Positions 45,248 through 53,572 of a stretch of 64,000 nucleotides of DNA are shown piece by piece. The translations under genes were made by a program, and so were the position numbers. The DNA is taken from NCBI RefSeq assembly GCF_001006325.2, contig NZ_LBIA02000001.1:738501-802500 (forward strand). The letters run 5' to 3'. The first letter of the stretch is position 1. The number at the start of each line of letters is the position of its first letter. The notes beneath the pieces were generated by a model. It was not told the origin of the DNA. It searched no databases and saw nothing but the letters and a program-made list of their open reading frames with translations. Source of the stretch: Afipia massiliensis. GTDB lineage: Bacteria > Pseudomonadota > Alphaproteobacteria > Rhizobiales > Xanthobacteraceae.

Positions 45248-46000
45248 TCACGCTGCCTGCGATGGCGTGTCGACGCACGGCGCAGCACCATCGTCGAAGG
45301 CTTCGCACATGTGCCGCGCGGCCAGCAGGTTTTCCTGCGTCAGCACCTCTGACGTCTTGCCCCATGCCACTTTTGAGCGCGCCAGCAATAACGTCTCGAG
45401 GAAATTCGCGCGCACCAGATCCATGTCGTGCAATGCGGCGAGGACCGTACGCTTCTCCGCGTGCCAGCGCCGCACCAGAGCAACCAGGTCGGCGGACGTC
45501 TTGGCGTCGATGGCGTTGAACGGCTCATCCAGCACGATGACACGCGCATCCTGCAACAGCACGCGGGCGAACAGCATGCGCTGCATCTGGCCGCCGGACA
45601 GCGTGCCGATCGGACGATTTTCGAACCCGCTCAGCCCGACCGCGGCCAGCGCTTCCGTGATCCGCGCCTGCTCGTTCTTGCCGAGCCCGCCGAAGATGCC
45701 CCTGCGGCGCCACAGTCCGGTGCCGACGAAATCGTAGACCGAAATCGGAAAGCTGCGGTCGATGTCGGCGGTCTGCGGCAGATAGGCGATGTCGCGCTGA
45801 TTGAGATCGCCGAGTCCGATGACACCGGCCAGCGGCTTGAGGATGCCGACGATGCCGCGAAACAGCGTGGACTTGCCTGCACCATTCGGGCCGACCACCG
45901 CCACCAGCGCACCGGCGGCGACCTCGCCGCTCAGGTGATGCACGGCGGGATGGCGGTCGTAGCCGAGCGTCACATCGCGGAATGTCAGTTGCGCGGACAT
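45248..46000 (-). CDS. znuC: zinc ABC transporter ATP-binding protein
   Basis: 250 aa. ABC ATPase with Walker A VGPNGAGKSTLFRGIVG, Q-loop YLPQTADIDRSFPISVYDFV, signature LSGGQMQRMLFARVLLQ, Walker B ARVIVLDEPFNAID and switch His in LAALHDMDLVR. The ending contains AAPCVDTPSQAA. The start MSAQLTFRDVTLGYD is chosen by family match. It lies 2 nt after the His-rich peptide gene stop. Confidence 0.93.
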   Translation of the reverse strand: MSAQLTFRDVTLGYDRHPAVHHLSGEVAAGALVAVVGPNGAGKSTLFRGIVGILKPLAGVIGLGDLNQRDIAYLPQTADIDRSFPISVYDFVGTGLWRRRGIFGGLGKNEQARITEALAAVGLSGFENRPIGTLSGGQMQRMLFARVLLQDARVIVLDEPFNAIDAKTSADLVALVRRWHAEKRTVLAALHDMDLVRANFLETLLLARSKVAWGKTSEVLTQENLLAARHMCEAFDDGAAPCVDTPSQAA

Positions 46001-46002
46001 GC

Positions 46003-46200
46003 TCACCTCATCGCCGTCAGCACGACAGCCCACAGAACCGCGCTGATCGCCGCAGCGGCTGCCAGACGCGCTGCCAGCGTCATCCGCAGGATCGACCAGT
46101 GGACCGGCTGCGCCGGATGTGGCGATGCTGGGCCATGGCTGTGCGAATGAGGACCGTGTGAATGGTCGTGAGCGTGGGAATGCCCGTGCGAATGGGCCAT
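46003..46200 (-). CDS. His-rich mini membrane protein at the head of the zinc operon
   Basis: 65 aa: MAHSHGHSHAHDHSHGPHSH plus further His residues in the first 25 residues, then a hydrophobic helix (LAARLAAAAAISAVLWAVVLTAM). It is the first gene after the Zur-type palindrome and is tightly joined to znuC (2 nt). A reasonable guess is a membrane-tethered zinc-binding or buffering peptide that hands Zn to ZnuB; no family is known to me. Ribosome site GGAAAGCGG is plausible. Confidence 0.72.
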   Translation of the reverse strand: MAHSHGHSHAHDHSHGPHSHSHGPASPHPAQPVHWSILRMTLAARLAAAAAISAVLWAVVLTAMR

Positions 46201-46261
46201 GAGGTCCGCTTTCCAGGTCCGGTGAGGCTGAGAGGCGCTAAGACCCCTCAAATGTTCAAGA

Positions 46262-46278
46262 ATGTTATATTATAACAT
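46262..46278 (-). promoter_or_regulatory. Zur-type operator
   Basis: ATGTTATATTATAACAT is a perfect 17-bp palindrome around a central T. It agrees with the bacterial Zur consensus core (ATGTTATANTATAACAT), 62 bp before the His-rich peptide start and in the gap after the neighbouring permease gene. Confidence 0.88.
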
Positions 46279-46312
46279 AACCCGCGTCCATGGTTCCACA
46301 AGGTAGCCGAAC

Positions 46313-46810
46313 CTATGGTTTCCCGATCACCATCACGATGGCCGCAGCCAGAAACGGGAACGGGAGCGAGACCATGGCCCGGAACCAGACGAACCGGGTC
46401 GGCATGAACGGGATTTCCCACAGGATCAGCCGCTGGAACGCAAACAGGGCCCAGGCAACGATATAGGCGACCACCTGGGGCATTCCGCCGCCACTTTTGA
46501 GCGCGACCGCCCCGATGGAAAAGCCGATCACCGGTCCACCCGGCGTCGCCGCGCCGGCAACCACCGCCGTCGCAATCCCGAGCCATCCGGTATCCGGCCC
46601 GAGCCCACCGACAATCACCTCCGAGGGAATGATGGCGGCGATAAAACCCGACCCGATCACACCGAGCGCAATCCGCGGCACGATGTCGATGAAATCCATC
46701 CCGCCCTTGCGCAGCGCCGTGGCCAGTACAGTCTTGTCCTGCCGCCATGCGATGATGCTCACGCCGATCAGCGAGCCCCACAACAGAATGTCGATGATGA
46801 GCGCCGTCAC
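46313..46810 (-). CDS. permease subunit, half of a DUF318/YraQ-type permease
   Basis: 165 aa, about four membrane spans: LIIDILLWGSLIGVSIIAW, RIALGVIGSGFIAAIIPSEVIVGGLG, IATAVVAGAATPGGPVIGFSIGAVAL, and FPFLAAAIVMVIG. The PGGP segment is shared with its neighbour (PGGPFTAYPVA), as in the two halves of permeases related to ArsP/YraQ. Its start overlaps the stop of the other half by 4 nt. The substrate is unknown. Confidence 0.75.
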   Translation of the reverse strand: MTALIIDILLWGSLIGVSIIAWRQDKTVLATALRKGGMDFIDIVPRIALGVIGSGFIAAIIPSEVIVGGLGPDTGWLGIATAVVAGAATPGGPVIGFSIGAVALKSGGGMPQVVAYIVAWALFAFQRLILWEIPFMPTRFVWFRAMVSLPFPFLAAAIVMVIGKP

Positions 46811-47397
46811 AGCTTGAACCTATGACGGACGCGGACATAGACGAAGCGCCCCAGCGCGCCGGCGAGGATCGGCATCGGCAGCGAAATCACGATGCGCCAG
46901 AGCGTGAAATCCGCGCCCATGATCGGCATCTCCCACGCCACCGCGCGGCCGTAGCCGATCAGTGTCCAACTCACCACCATGGCGATGGTGGCGCCGAAGT
47001 CCGCACCGACCGCCAGAAGCGCACTAGCCACCGGATAGGCGGTGAACGGGCCGCCCGGCAGGATCGCCCCGAACGCCGTGCCGATCAGCAGACCTTTCAG
47101 CCCGGATTCAGGCCCGAGCGATTTCGACACCTTGTCGTGCGGCAGCACCGACGCGATCAATCCGCCGAGCAGGCAGCCCGCCAGCACGCGCGGCATGATT
47201 TCGCCGAACAGGGAAACGTCGTGGACGAGAATGGCCCAGACACCATCGAAACCGTCACGCCGCCAGACCAGCGCGGCGCTGATCGCAACGAGTGCTGCGA
47301 TGATGAACGTCGACCAGCCGAAGGGCTTGCCCTTGCGGCGTGGACTCGCGCCCTCGCCGTTCTCGGAAGGTTCGGTTTTCAGCGGGGGTTCGGACAA
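46807..47397 (-). CDS. permease subunit, other half of the pair
   Basis: 196 aa from a TTG start (LSEPPLKTEPS read as Met). This start is preferred because upstream in-frame codons lie inside crcB; AAGAGA is a possible ribosome site. A disordered N-terminus precedes about four spans (FIIAALVAISAALVWRR, VLAGCLLGGLIASVLPHDKV, GTAFGAILPGGPFTAYPVASALLAVGADFG). It ends at the first base of the next gene. The pair matches a single longer permease split in two. Confidence 0.7.
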   Translation of the reverse strand: MSEPPLKTEPSENGEGASPRRKGKPFGWSTFIIAALVAISAALVWRRDGFDGVWAILVHDVSLFGEIMPRVLAGCLLGGLIASVLPHDKVSKSLGPESGLKGLLIGTAFGAILPGGPFTAYPVASALLAVGADFGATIAMVVSWTLIGYGRAVAWEMPIMGADFTLWRIVISLPMPILAGALGRFVYVRVRHRFKL

Positions 47398-47413
47398 AAA
47401 CGGTCTCTTGCTC

Positions 47414-47794
47414 TCACGCGAAATGTCGCACCAGCGCGAGGCCTGCCACAAGCCCCGCGATCGACAGCACCACCGACCCCACCACGTAGAACAGCGCCAT
47501 TCCGATCTCGCCGCGCTCATAGAGCGTCACCGCATCCAGCGAGAATGCGGAGAACGTGGTGTAGCCGCCGAGGATGCCGGTCATGATGAACAGCCGCCAC
47601 GGCTGCGACGCATCGCCCTTGAAAGCGAGATAGCCGGCGATGAGACCCATCACCAGCGAACCCGTGATGTTGATCAGGAAAGTCCCGTAGGGAAAGTTGA
47701 GGCCCCATGCGCGGGCGCAGCCGACATTGACCGCATGCCGAAGCGACGCGCCCAGACCACCACCGACAAAGACAAGAAGATAGTTCATCAACAT
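47414..47794 (-). CDS. crcB: fluoride exporter
   Basis: 126 aa, four spans, with the Fluc signature VGGGLGASLRHAVN and NITGSLVMGLIAG plus TGILGGYTTFSAFSLDAV. CrcB dimers export F-. Only 68 bp separate it from the sodB stop and this holds a terminator, so no crcB-type fluoride riboswitch is visible upstream. Confidence 0.93.
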   Translation of the reverse strand: MLMNYLLVFVGGGLGASLRHAVNVGCARAWGLNFPYGTFLINITGSLVMGLIAGYLAFKGDASQPWRLFIMTGILGGYTTFSAFSLDAVTLYERGEIGMALFYVVGSVVLSIAGLVAGLALVRHFA

Positions 47795-47814
47795 TCAGGC
47801 CGATTGGGACATCG

Positions 47815-47845
47815 TCTCAAAAAAGGGGCCGCAAATTGCGGCCCC
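47815..47845 (-). terminator. terminator of sodB
   Basis: On the minus strand GGGGCCGCAA / TTGCGGCCCC, followed by TTTTTT. It lies between the sodB stop and the crcB start. Confidence 0.85.
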
Positions 47846-47862
47846 TCGGTTGATTGCAGTGG

Positions 47863-48462
47863 TTACGCCGCTTTCGTGTACAGCGACTCGACGTATTCCC
47901 AGTTCACGAGGTGATCGACGAACGCCTTCAGATAGTCCGGGCGGCGATTGCGGTAGTCGATGTAGTAGGAGTGCTCCCACACGTCGACGCCGAGGATCGG
48001 CGTTGCGCCGTGAACCAGCGGGCTTTCGCCGTTCGGGGTCTTGGAGATTTCGAGCTTGCCGTTCTTGACCGAAAGCCAGGCCCAGCCGGAGCCGAACTGA
48101 CCGACACCGGCTGCTGCGAAATCGGTCTTGAACTTTTCGAGACCGCCGAGGTCCTGATCGATCTGCTTGGCGAGCTTGCCGGGGAGCTTGTCGCCGCCAC
48201 CGTTGGGCTTCATCCAGTTCCAGAAATGCAGGTGGTTGTAGTGCTGACCGGCATTGTTGAAGAGCGGCGCGTTCTTGCCGAACGAACCCTTCACGATGTC
48301 TTCAAGGGACTTGCCCTCGAACTCGGTGCCTTTCAGCAGATTGTTGCCGTTGGTCACGTAAGCCTGGTGATGCTTGTCGTGGTGATACTCGAGCGTCTCC
48401 TTCGACATATGAGGCTGGAGCGCATCGTAAGCATAAGGCAGATTCGGGAGCGTGAAGGTCAT
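47863..48462 (-). CDS. sodB: superoxide dismutase, Fe/Mn family
   Basis: 199 aa. Metal ligands are in LEYHHDKHHQAYVTNGN (first His), GQHYNHLHFWNWMKPNGGG, and GVDVWEHSYYIDYRNRRPDYL (Asp and His). The sequence GQHYNH plus the missing Mn-type markers favour iron, but cambialistic use is possible. A cytosolic enzyme of normal length. It starts at MTFTLPNLPYAYDAL; earlier Met is not conserved. Confidence 0.95.
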   Translation of the reverse strand: MTFTLPNLPYAYDALQPHMSKETLEYHHDKHHQAYVTNGNNLLKGTEFEGKSLEDIVKGSFGKNAPLFNNAGQHYNHLHFWNWMKPNGGGDKLPGKLAKQIDQDLGGLEKFKTDFAAAGVGQFGSGWAWLSVKNGKLEISKTPNGESPLVHGATPILGVDVWEHSYYIDYRNRRPDYLKAFVDHLVNWEYVESLYTKAA

Positions 48463-48605
48463 GGGTCTACTTCCGGAAATTGTGGGTGACGAGGTGTCAA
48501 CGCGGCGCACTATAGAAGGTTTCCCGGGGAGGGAAACAGATATGCCGCGCTGAATATATAGCCCAACGCTGCCTCTCGCGGGGCAGCATTCTGGCTGGTG
48601 GACTT

Positions 48606-49847
48606 TTATGCCGCTTTCGGGAGCGCGCCGGCCAGATCGTCCTTGGCTTTCGGCGGACGCACATTCATCAGCATCTGGAACGATCCTGCGATCATCCCGA
48701 TGATGACCGCACCTTTCCAGGCCATGTCATAGCTGCCGAGATGATCGAAAATCAGCCCGCTACCCCATGCGCCAATGAAAGATCCAACCTGATGGCTGAA
48801 GAAGGCGATGCCGGTCAGGGTCGCCATGTAGCGGAGCCCGAACAACTGCGCGACGAGCCCGTTCACCAGCGGAATCACCCCGAGCCAGAGCGACCCCATC
48901 ACCGCTGCGAAGATCAGCGTCGATGCCGGTGTGGCTGGCAAAATGAAATACACCGCGATCGCCAGCGACCGCACGATGTAAATGCCGCCCAGCAACAACT
49001 GCTTGGGATAACGTCCGCCGAGCCAGCCGAAAAGATACGACCCGAACACGTTGAAAAGTCCGATCAGCGCCAGCGCCGATGCGCCAAGCGAGGGATCGAG
49101 ACCGCAGATCGCAAGATAGTTCGGCAGATGTGTCGTGATGAAGACAAGCTGGAGCCCGCACACAAAGAACGCCACGGCCATAATCACGTAGCCGGAATGT
49201 CCGAGCGCCGACTGGACCACCGCGCCAAGCGACTGATTGAGTTCGTCGGCCTTGTCCAACTCGATCTTGTCGGCGCCGCCGGCGCTGAATGCCGACGGCA
49301 GCATCACGCAAGCGAGGGCGACGAAACCGACCAGCGCGATCTGCCAGCCCGCGGTCGAAATCAGGGTTTGCGCCAGCGGCGATGCGATCACGAGGCCGAT
49401 CGAGCCGGCGGCGGAGATCGCGCCCATGGTGACGCTGCGCTTGGCTGCGGATACCGCCCGCGCTGCGACCGTCATGCTCATGCTCGCCGCGGTGCACGAC
49501 AGCGCGATGCCCACGCATATGCCGCAACCGAAGGTAAACGCCAGCGCCGTGGTCGAGAAAATCATGGTGACCAGGCCGAGTATGTACACCAGCACACCTG
49601 CGAGCATCACGTAACGCGACCCGTATCTGTCGGCGAGGATGCCGACGAAAGGCTGCGTGACGCCCCAGACGATATTCTGGATCGCGGTGGCCAGGGAGAA
49701 GTCGGCACTGGTGATCTGGGTATCATGCAGGATCGAGGGCTGGAAAAGCCCGAAGCTCTGCCGCATACCCATCGACAGGCTCAACATGACGGACGCGCCG
49801 ATCAAAATCGACCACTTCTGATAAGAACTGAGCTGAGCGGCCTGCAT
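48606..49847 (-). CDS. MFS transporter
   Basis: 413 aa, 12 spans expected. Motif-A pieces GILADRYGSRYVM near residue 65 and GWLGGRYPKQLLLGG in the middle; MRQSFGLFQPSI at the start is typical of OFA/MCT-type carriers of organic anions. The start MQAAQLSSYQKW is preferred; an in-frame ATG 11 codons earlier is possible. It is divergent from the GNAT gene and next to the sulfatase-like gene, but the substrate is unknown. Confidence 0.85.
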   Translation of the reverse strand: MQAAQLSSYQKWSILIGASVMLSLSMGMRQSFGLFQPSILHDTQITSADFSLATAIQNIVWGVTQPFVGILADRYGSRYVMLAGVLVYILGLVTMIFSTTALAFTFGCGICVGIALSCTAASMSMTVAARAVSAAKRSVTMGAISAAGSIGLVIASPLAQTLISTAGWQIALVGFVALACVMLPSAFSAGGADKIELDKADELNQSLGAVVQSALGHSGYVIMAVAFFVCGLQLVFITTHLPNYLAICGLDPSLGASALALIGLFNVFGSYLFGWLGGRYPKQLLLGGIYIVRSLAIAVYFILPATPASTLIFAAVMGSLWLGVIPLVNGLVAQLFGLRYMATLTGIAFFSHQVGSFIGAWGSGLIFDHLGSYDMAWKGAVIIGMIAGSFQMLMNVRPPKAKDDLAGALPKAA

Positions 49848-49954
49848 TGTAGAAAATTCTCCCGATATGACGCTTATCATTGCATCGGAATCGGCGTTTT
49901 ACCATCTGCACGGAGAACAATGCTGATGTGCGCCGCGCAAACAGAGGCCATCGA

Positions 49955-50482
49955 ATGAGCAGCATCGAGATCGATATCGCCACCGGTGACACGGCATGGC
50001 CCGCCGTAAAACCGCTGTTGTCGGCCGTTTGGCCGCCCGAGGTCGTGAAAGTATCGCCATGGGGCCACATCGTGTTCGCCCATGCCGATCTCCGGGTCAT
50101 GATCGAGCTGGACGGCGATGTCGTCTGCCATGTCGGGATTTACCGCCGCACGGGCACCTGGAACGGCCGCAAGGTGACCATCGGCGGGATCGGCGGCGTG
50201 GCGACGCGCGAGGACTGCCGCGGCCGCGGCTATGCAACGCTTGCGATCAATGCAGCGATCCACACCCTGACCGAGGAGCGCGCCACCGACTTCGGCATGC
50301 TGTTCTGTGAGCCGCATAACAACGCATTCTATGAAAAACTCGGCTGGCAAACCTTCAACGGTCCCGTCTACGCTGAGCAGCCCACCGGACGCGCGCAATT
50401 CGAAGCGATGGCTCCCTACGTTTTCAAGATCAAGCGCCTGTTGCGCGAGGGCACCATCGATCTCTGCGGCCTGCCGTGGTGA
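49955..50482 (+). CDS. GNAT-family acetyltransferase, aminoglycoside-type fold
   Basis: 175 aa. Motif A in IGGIGGVATREDCRGRGYATLAINAAIHTL, with RGRGYA at the acetyl-CoA pocket; motif B FGMLFCEPHNNAFYEKLGWQTF. Similar proteins are annotated as AAC(2')-like but often are not resistance enzymes. The start was taken at MSSIEIDIATG, with GAGG 8 bases upstream. It lies 40 nt before the sulfatase gene and may share its transcript. Confidence 0.8.
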   Translation: MSSIEIDIATGDTAWPAVKPLLSAVWPPEVVKVSPWGHIVFAHADLRVMIELDGDVVCHVGIYRRTGTWNGRKVTIGGIGGVATREDCRGRGYATLAINAAIHTLTEERATDFGMLFCEPHNNAFYEKLGWQTFNGPVYAEQPTGRAQFEAMAPYVFKIKRLLREGTIDLCGLPW

Positions 50483-50522
50483 CGGCAGGCGTTCAATCGC
50501 CTGACAACGTGAGGAAAGCGCC

Positions 50523-52466
50523 ATGAACGATCCACAGACCGATCCGCGAAAGCTGCCAAAAGACGCGCATCCCGCGGTCGCGGCATCCAACGCGGCGATG
50601 CTGGCCGCGCTGCCCTTCGAGGATCGTCAGGATTACGAGGACGCCAGCCGCGGCTTCATCGAGACGCTGCCGGACGCCACCGTCACCAACGCGCAGGGCC
50701 GCGTGGTCTGGACGCTGAAACCCTATGGTTTTCTGTCATCGGATTCTGCACCGCCAACCGTCAACCCGAGTCTGTGGCGGCAATCGCAGCTGAACATGAA
50801 TCACGGCCTGTTCGAAGTCTGCGACCGCGTCTATCAGGTGCGCGGCCTCGACATCGCCAACATGACTCTGATCGAGGGCGACACCGGTGTGATCGCCGTC
50901 GATACGCTGACATCAACCGAAGGCGCCCGCGCCGGACTTGAACTTTACTTCAAGCATCGCGGCCGCCGACCGGTGACGGCAGTGATCTACACCCATACGC
51001 ACACCGATCACTGGGGCGGCGCGCGCGGCGTGCTCAGCGACGAAGATATCAGCAGCGGCCGCGTGCCGATCATTGCGCCGAATCTGTTCATGGAATTCGC
51101 GGTCTCCGAAAACGTCATCGCCGGCAATGCGATGTTGCGGCGGGCGCAGTACCAGTTCGGACCGTTCATTCCGCGCGGCGCACGGGGTCAGGTCGATTGC
51201 GGTCTCGGCAAGTCGATGGCGGCGGGAACGGTTGCGCTGGTTGCGCCAACCGATCTCGTCATGGCGACTGGCGACAGGCGCGTCATCGACGGCCTTGAGT
51301 TCGTGTTTCAGATGGCGCCGGAAAGCGAGGCGCCAGCGGAGTTTCATTTCTATCTGCCGCAGCTGAAAGTTCTCAACATGGCGGAGAACGCCACGCATAA
51401 CTTTCACAATCTGCTTCCCTTCCGCGGCTCGGAAGTCCGCAACGCGCTGGCCTGGTCCGGCTATCTGAGCGAAGCCCTGCAAATGTGGGGCGATGACGCC
51501 GAGGTTCTGGTCGGCCAGCATCACTGGCCGGTCTGGGGGAAGGCACGGGTGCAGACACACCTGAAGCAGCAGCGCGACCTCTACAAATTCGTGCATGACC
51601 AGACGTTGCGCATGATCAATCACGGCATGACCGCGTCGGAAATTGCCGAGGTGATCCGCATGCCGGAGAGCCTCGAGGGCGCATGGCACACGCGCGGCTA
51701 CTACGGCCATGTGCGGCACAACGTCAAAGCGATCTATCAGCGCACACTCGGCTGGTACGATTCCAATCCGGCCCACCTCGATCCGCTCCCGCCCGTCGCG
51801 CTCGGAAAGAAGCTCCTCGCCTATATGGGCGGCGCAGAGCGCGTGCTGGCGAAGGCGCAGGACGACTTCGCCGCCGGCGAATTTCGGATCGTCGCGGAAG
51901 TCCTCAATCACGTGGTGTTCGCAGAACCCGGCAACGAGGCGGCTCGCCTGCTTCTCGCCGACACCTATGAGCAACTCGGCTACGCCAGCGAAAGCGCGAC
52001 GTGGCGCAATGCATATCTGTTCGGCGCGCAGGAGCTGCGCCAGGGGATGCCGAAAGTCCCCAGCCGCAGTCCGATTTCAAACGACACGGTCCGCGCGCTG
52101 CGCACCGGCCAGTTGTTCGAATATCTGGGCGTACGCCTCAACGGCCCCAAGGCCGAGGGCAAGACCATCGTTCTGAACTGGGAGTTCACCGACTCTGGGG
52201 AACGGTTCGTGCTCAATCTGGAAAATTGCGCACTCACGCATATGAATGGCCGTCATGCGGCCAATGCCGATGCGACATTGATGCTCGGCCGCAAAACCTT
52301 CAACGAACTGGTTCTTCAGACATCGACCATGTCCGACGCGTTGAAAGCTGGGAAAGTACGCGCCACGGGAGATGCGTCCCGTTTCGATGAACTGATGACT
52401 CTCATGGATGACTTTGAGCGCATGTTCGAGATTGTCGAACCGCGTACGCGGCCTGACCCAGCCTGA
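50523..52466 (+). CDS. metallo-beta-lactamase-fold alkyl sulfatase (SdsA1-like)
   Basis: 647 aa, the size of SdsA1/YjcS-type alkylsulfatases. The Zn-site motif THTHTDHWGG has ligands H158, H160, D162 and H163; further ligands are expected in GTVALVAPTDLVMATGDRR-type strands. A helical dimerisation part follows (about 390-510), then a C-terminal SCP2-like domain (about 530-640) that binds the alkyl chain. It releases sulfate from primary alkyl sulfates such as dodecyl sulfate. No signal peptide is visible. Confidence 0.9.
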   Translation: MNDPQTDPRKLPKDAHPAVAASNAAMLAALPFEDRQDYEDASRGFIETLPDATVTNAQGRVVWTLKPYGFLSSDSAPPTVNPSLWRQSQLNMNHGLFEVCDRVYQVRGLDIANMTLIEGDTGVIAVDTLTSTEGARAGLELYFKHRGRRPVTAVIYTHTHTDHWGGARGVLSDEDISSGRVPIIAPNLFMEFAVSENVIAGNAMLRRAQYQFGPFIPRGARGQVDCGLGKSMAAGTVALVAPTDLVMATGDRRVIDGLEFVFQMAPESEAPAEFHFYLPQLKVLNMAENATHNFHNLLPFRGSEVRNALAWSGYLSEALQMWGDDAEVLVGQHHWPVWGKARVQTHLKQQRDLYKFVHDQTLRMINHGMTASEIAEVIRMPESLEGAWHTRGYYGHVRHNVKAIYQRTLGWYDSNPAHLDPLPPVALGKKLLAYMGGAERVLAKAQDDFAAGEFRIVAEVLNHVVFAEPGNEAARLLLADTYEQLGYASESATWRNAYLFGAQELRQGMPKVPSRSPISNDTVRALRTGQLFEYLGVRLNGPKAEGKTIVLNWEFTDSGERFVLNLENCALTHMNGRHAANADATLMLGRKTFNELVLQTSTMSDALKAGKVRATGDASRFDELMTLMDDFERMFEIVEPRTRPDPA

Positions 52467-52593
52467 CAGCCACAGCGCTCAACCAGTCTGGTGAACCGGA
52501 ACGCGGATAGCCTTGGCGGCCGCCTTGATTGCTTGCTCCTTACGGCTGAGTTAGCTTCCCTGCACAACAAGAAAAGCAAGGGAGAAAACCACC

Positions 52594-53082
52594 GTGAAAA
52601 AAATCAAAACTGCTTTGACGATCGCTGGATGTGCCGCCGTTGCGATGATGTTGCAGCATCCGGCCGCGAAAGCCGAAACGGATAGCGATGGCTTCATTCG
52701 AATCAAGCAGGGCGAAGAGCAGTACAAGAATCCGTTCGGCGTCGGCGTCGAGGTGGCAACGCTGTTCGGCGACCCGTCAAAGCCCGGCATCTACGTGCTG
52801 CGCATCAAGTGGCCGCCGGGCATCATGAGCAAGCCGCACAAGCATCCGGAGGATCGCCATGTCGTGGTGCTGTCGGGCACCTGGTACACCGGCACGGGCG
52901 AAGCCTTCGAACCAGCCAAGGCTGTTCCGCTCAAGACCGGCGGCTACATGATGCACCCGAACGGCAAGGTCCACTGGGACGGCACGCGTGAAGAGGGCGC
53001 GATTATTCAGATCACCGGATACGGACCGAGCGGAAATACATTCAGCAAGCCGGATGAGCCGCAATTCGGCAAGACCAACTGA
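52594..53082 (+). CDS. exported cupin-domain protein
   Basis: 162 aa from a GTG start with AAGGGAG upstream. Signal peptide KIKTALTIAGCAAVAMMLQH...AKA, then a cupin barrel: VLRIKWPPGIMSKPHKHPEDRHVVVLSGTWYTGTGEAF (metal His pair) and GGYMMHPNGKVHWDGTREEGAIIQITGYGP. A periplasmic metal-binding cupin of unknown substrate; family members of this form are often stand-alone. A terminator follows at 53105. Confidence 0.85.
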   Translation: MKKIKTALTIAGCAAVAMMLQHPAAKAETDSDGFIRIKQGEEQYKNPFGVGVEVATLFGDPSKPGIYVLRIKWPPGIMSKPHKHPEDRHVVVLSGTWYTGTGEAFEPAKAVPLKTGGYMMHPNGKVHWDGTREEGAIIQITGYGPSGNTFSKPDEPQFGKTN

Positions 53083-53104
53083 GACACAACGCCAGCCCAA
53101 ACAA

Positions 53105-53128
53105 AAAGCCGCCCCGAGGGGCGGCTTT
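53105..53128 (+). terminator. terminator between the cupin gene and tRNA-fMet
   Basis: AAAGCCGCCCC / GGGGCGGCTTT with a two-base loop. As it is palindromic with A and T runs at both ends it may serve both strands: the cupin gene and the minus-strand tRNA. Confidence 0.85.
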
Positions 53129-53157
53129 AAATTACGCTGATAATTCAGCATCTTATT

Positions 53158-53234
<77 letters not shown>

Positions 53235-53572
53235 ATAAACCGGTGCACACCTTCAAAGGCAGACAGACGACAGTTCAACGCCAAAGGCGTCGTCCCAACC
53301 CGTCCGGAGGCGAGAGAAGGCTACCAAGGCAATCGCCCGTGGCGCACCGGGTATGTACCAACGCCATCCCGCTTTGGAAAGGCCTGCGGACGATCTTTTT
53401 CACGATTTTATGACGGCAATTCCCGCCCCAATTCCGGAGAGTCTGGCCTCCGGGCGCATGCAAGCAGGCTTGCCAACAGAACCGCGAAAGACCAGCCTCG
53501 GAGCAAGGCAAAACAAGGTCCGGCACACGCAAAGCCGGCCGCGAGGAAACCCGAGAAAACCCGAGAAAACCG
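53235..53572. other. 338-bp spacer after tRNA-fMet, no gene supported
   Basis: Short open frames on both strands show no family features. The last 20 bases before the next ATG are two exact copies of CCGAGAAAAC (53551-53570), with an imperfect third before them. There is no repeated tRNA 3' end that would mark an attachment site. Confidence 0.6.
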
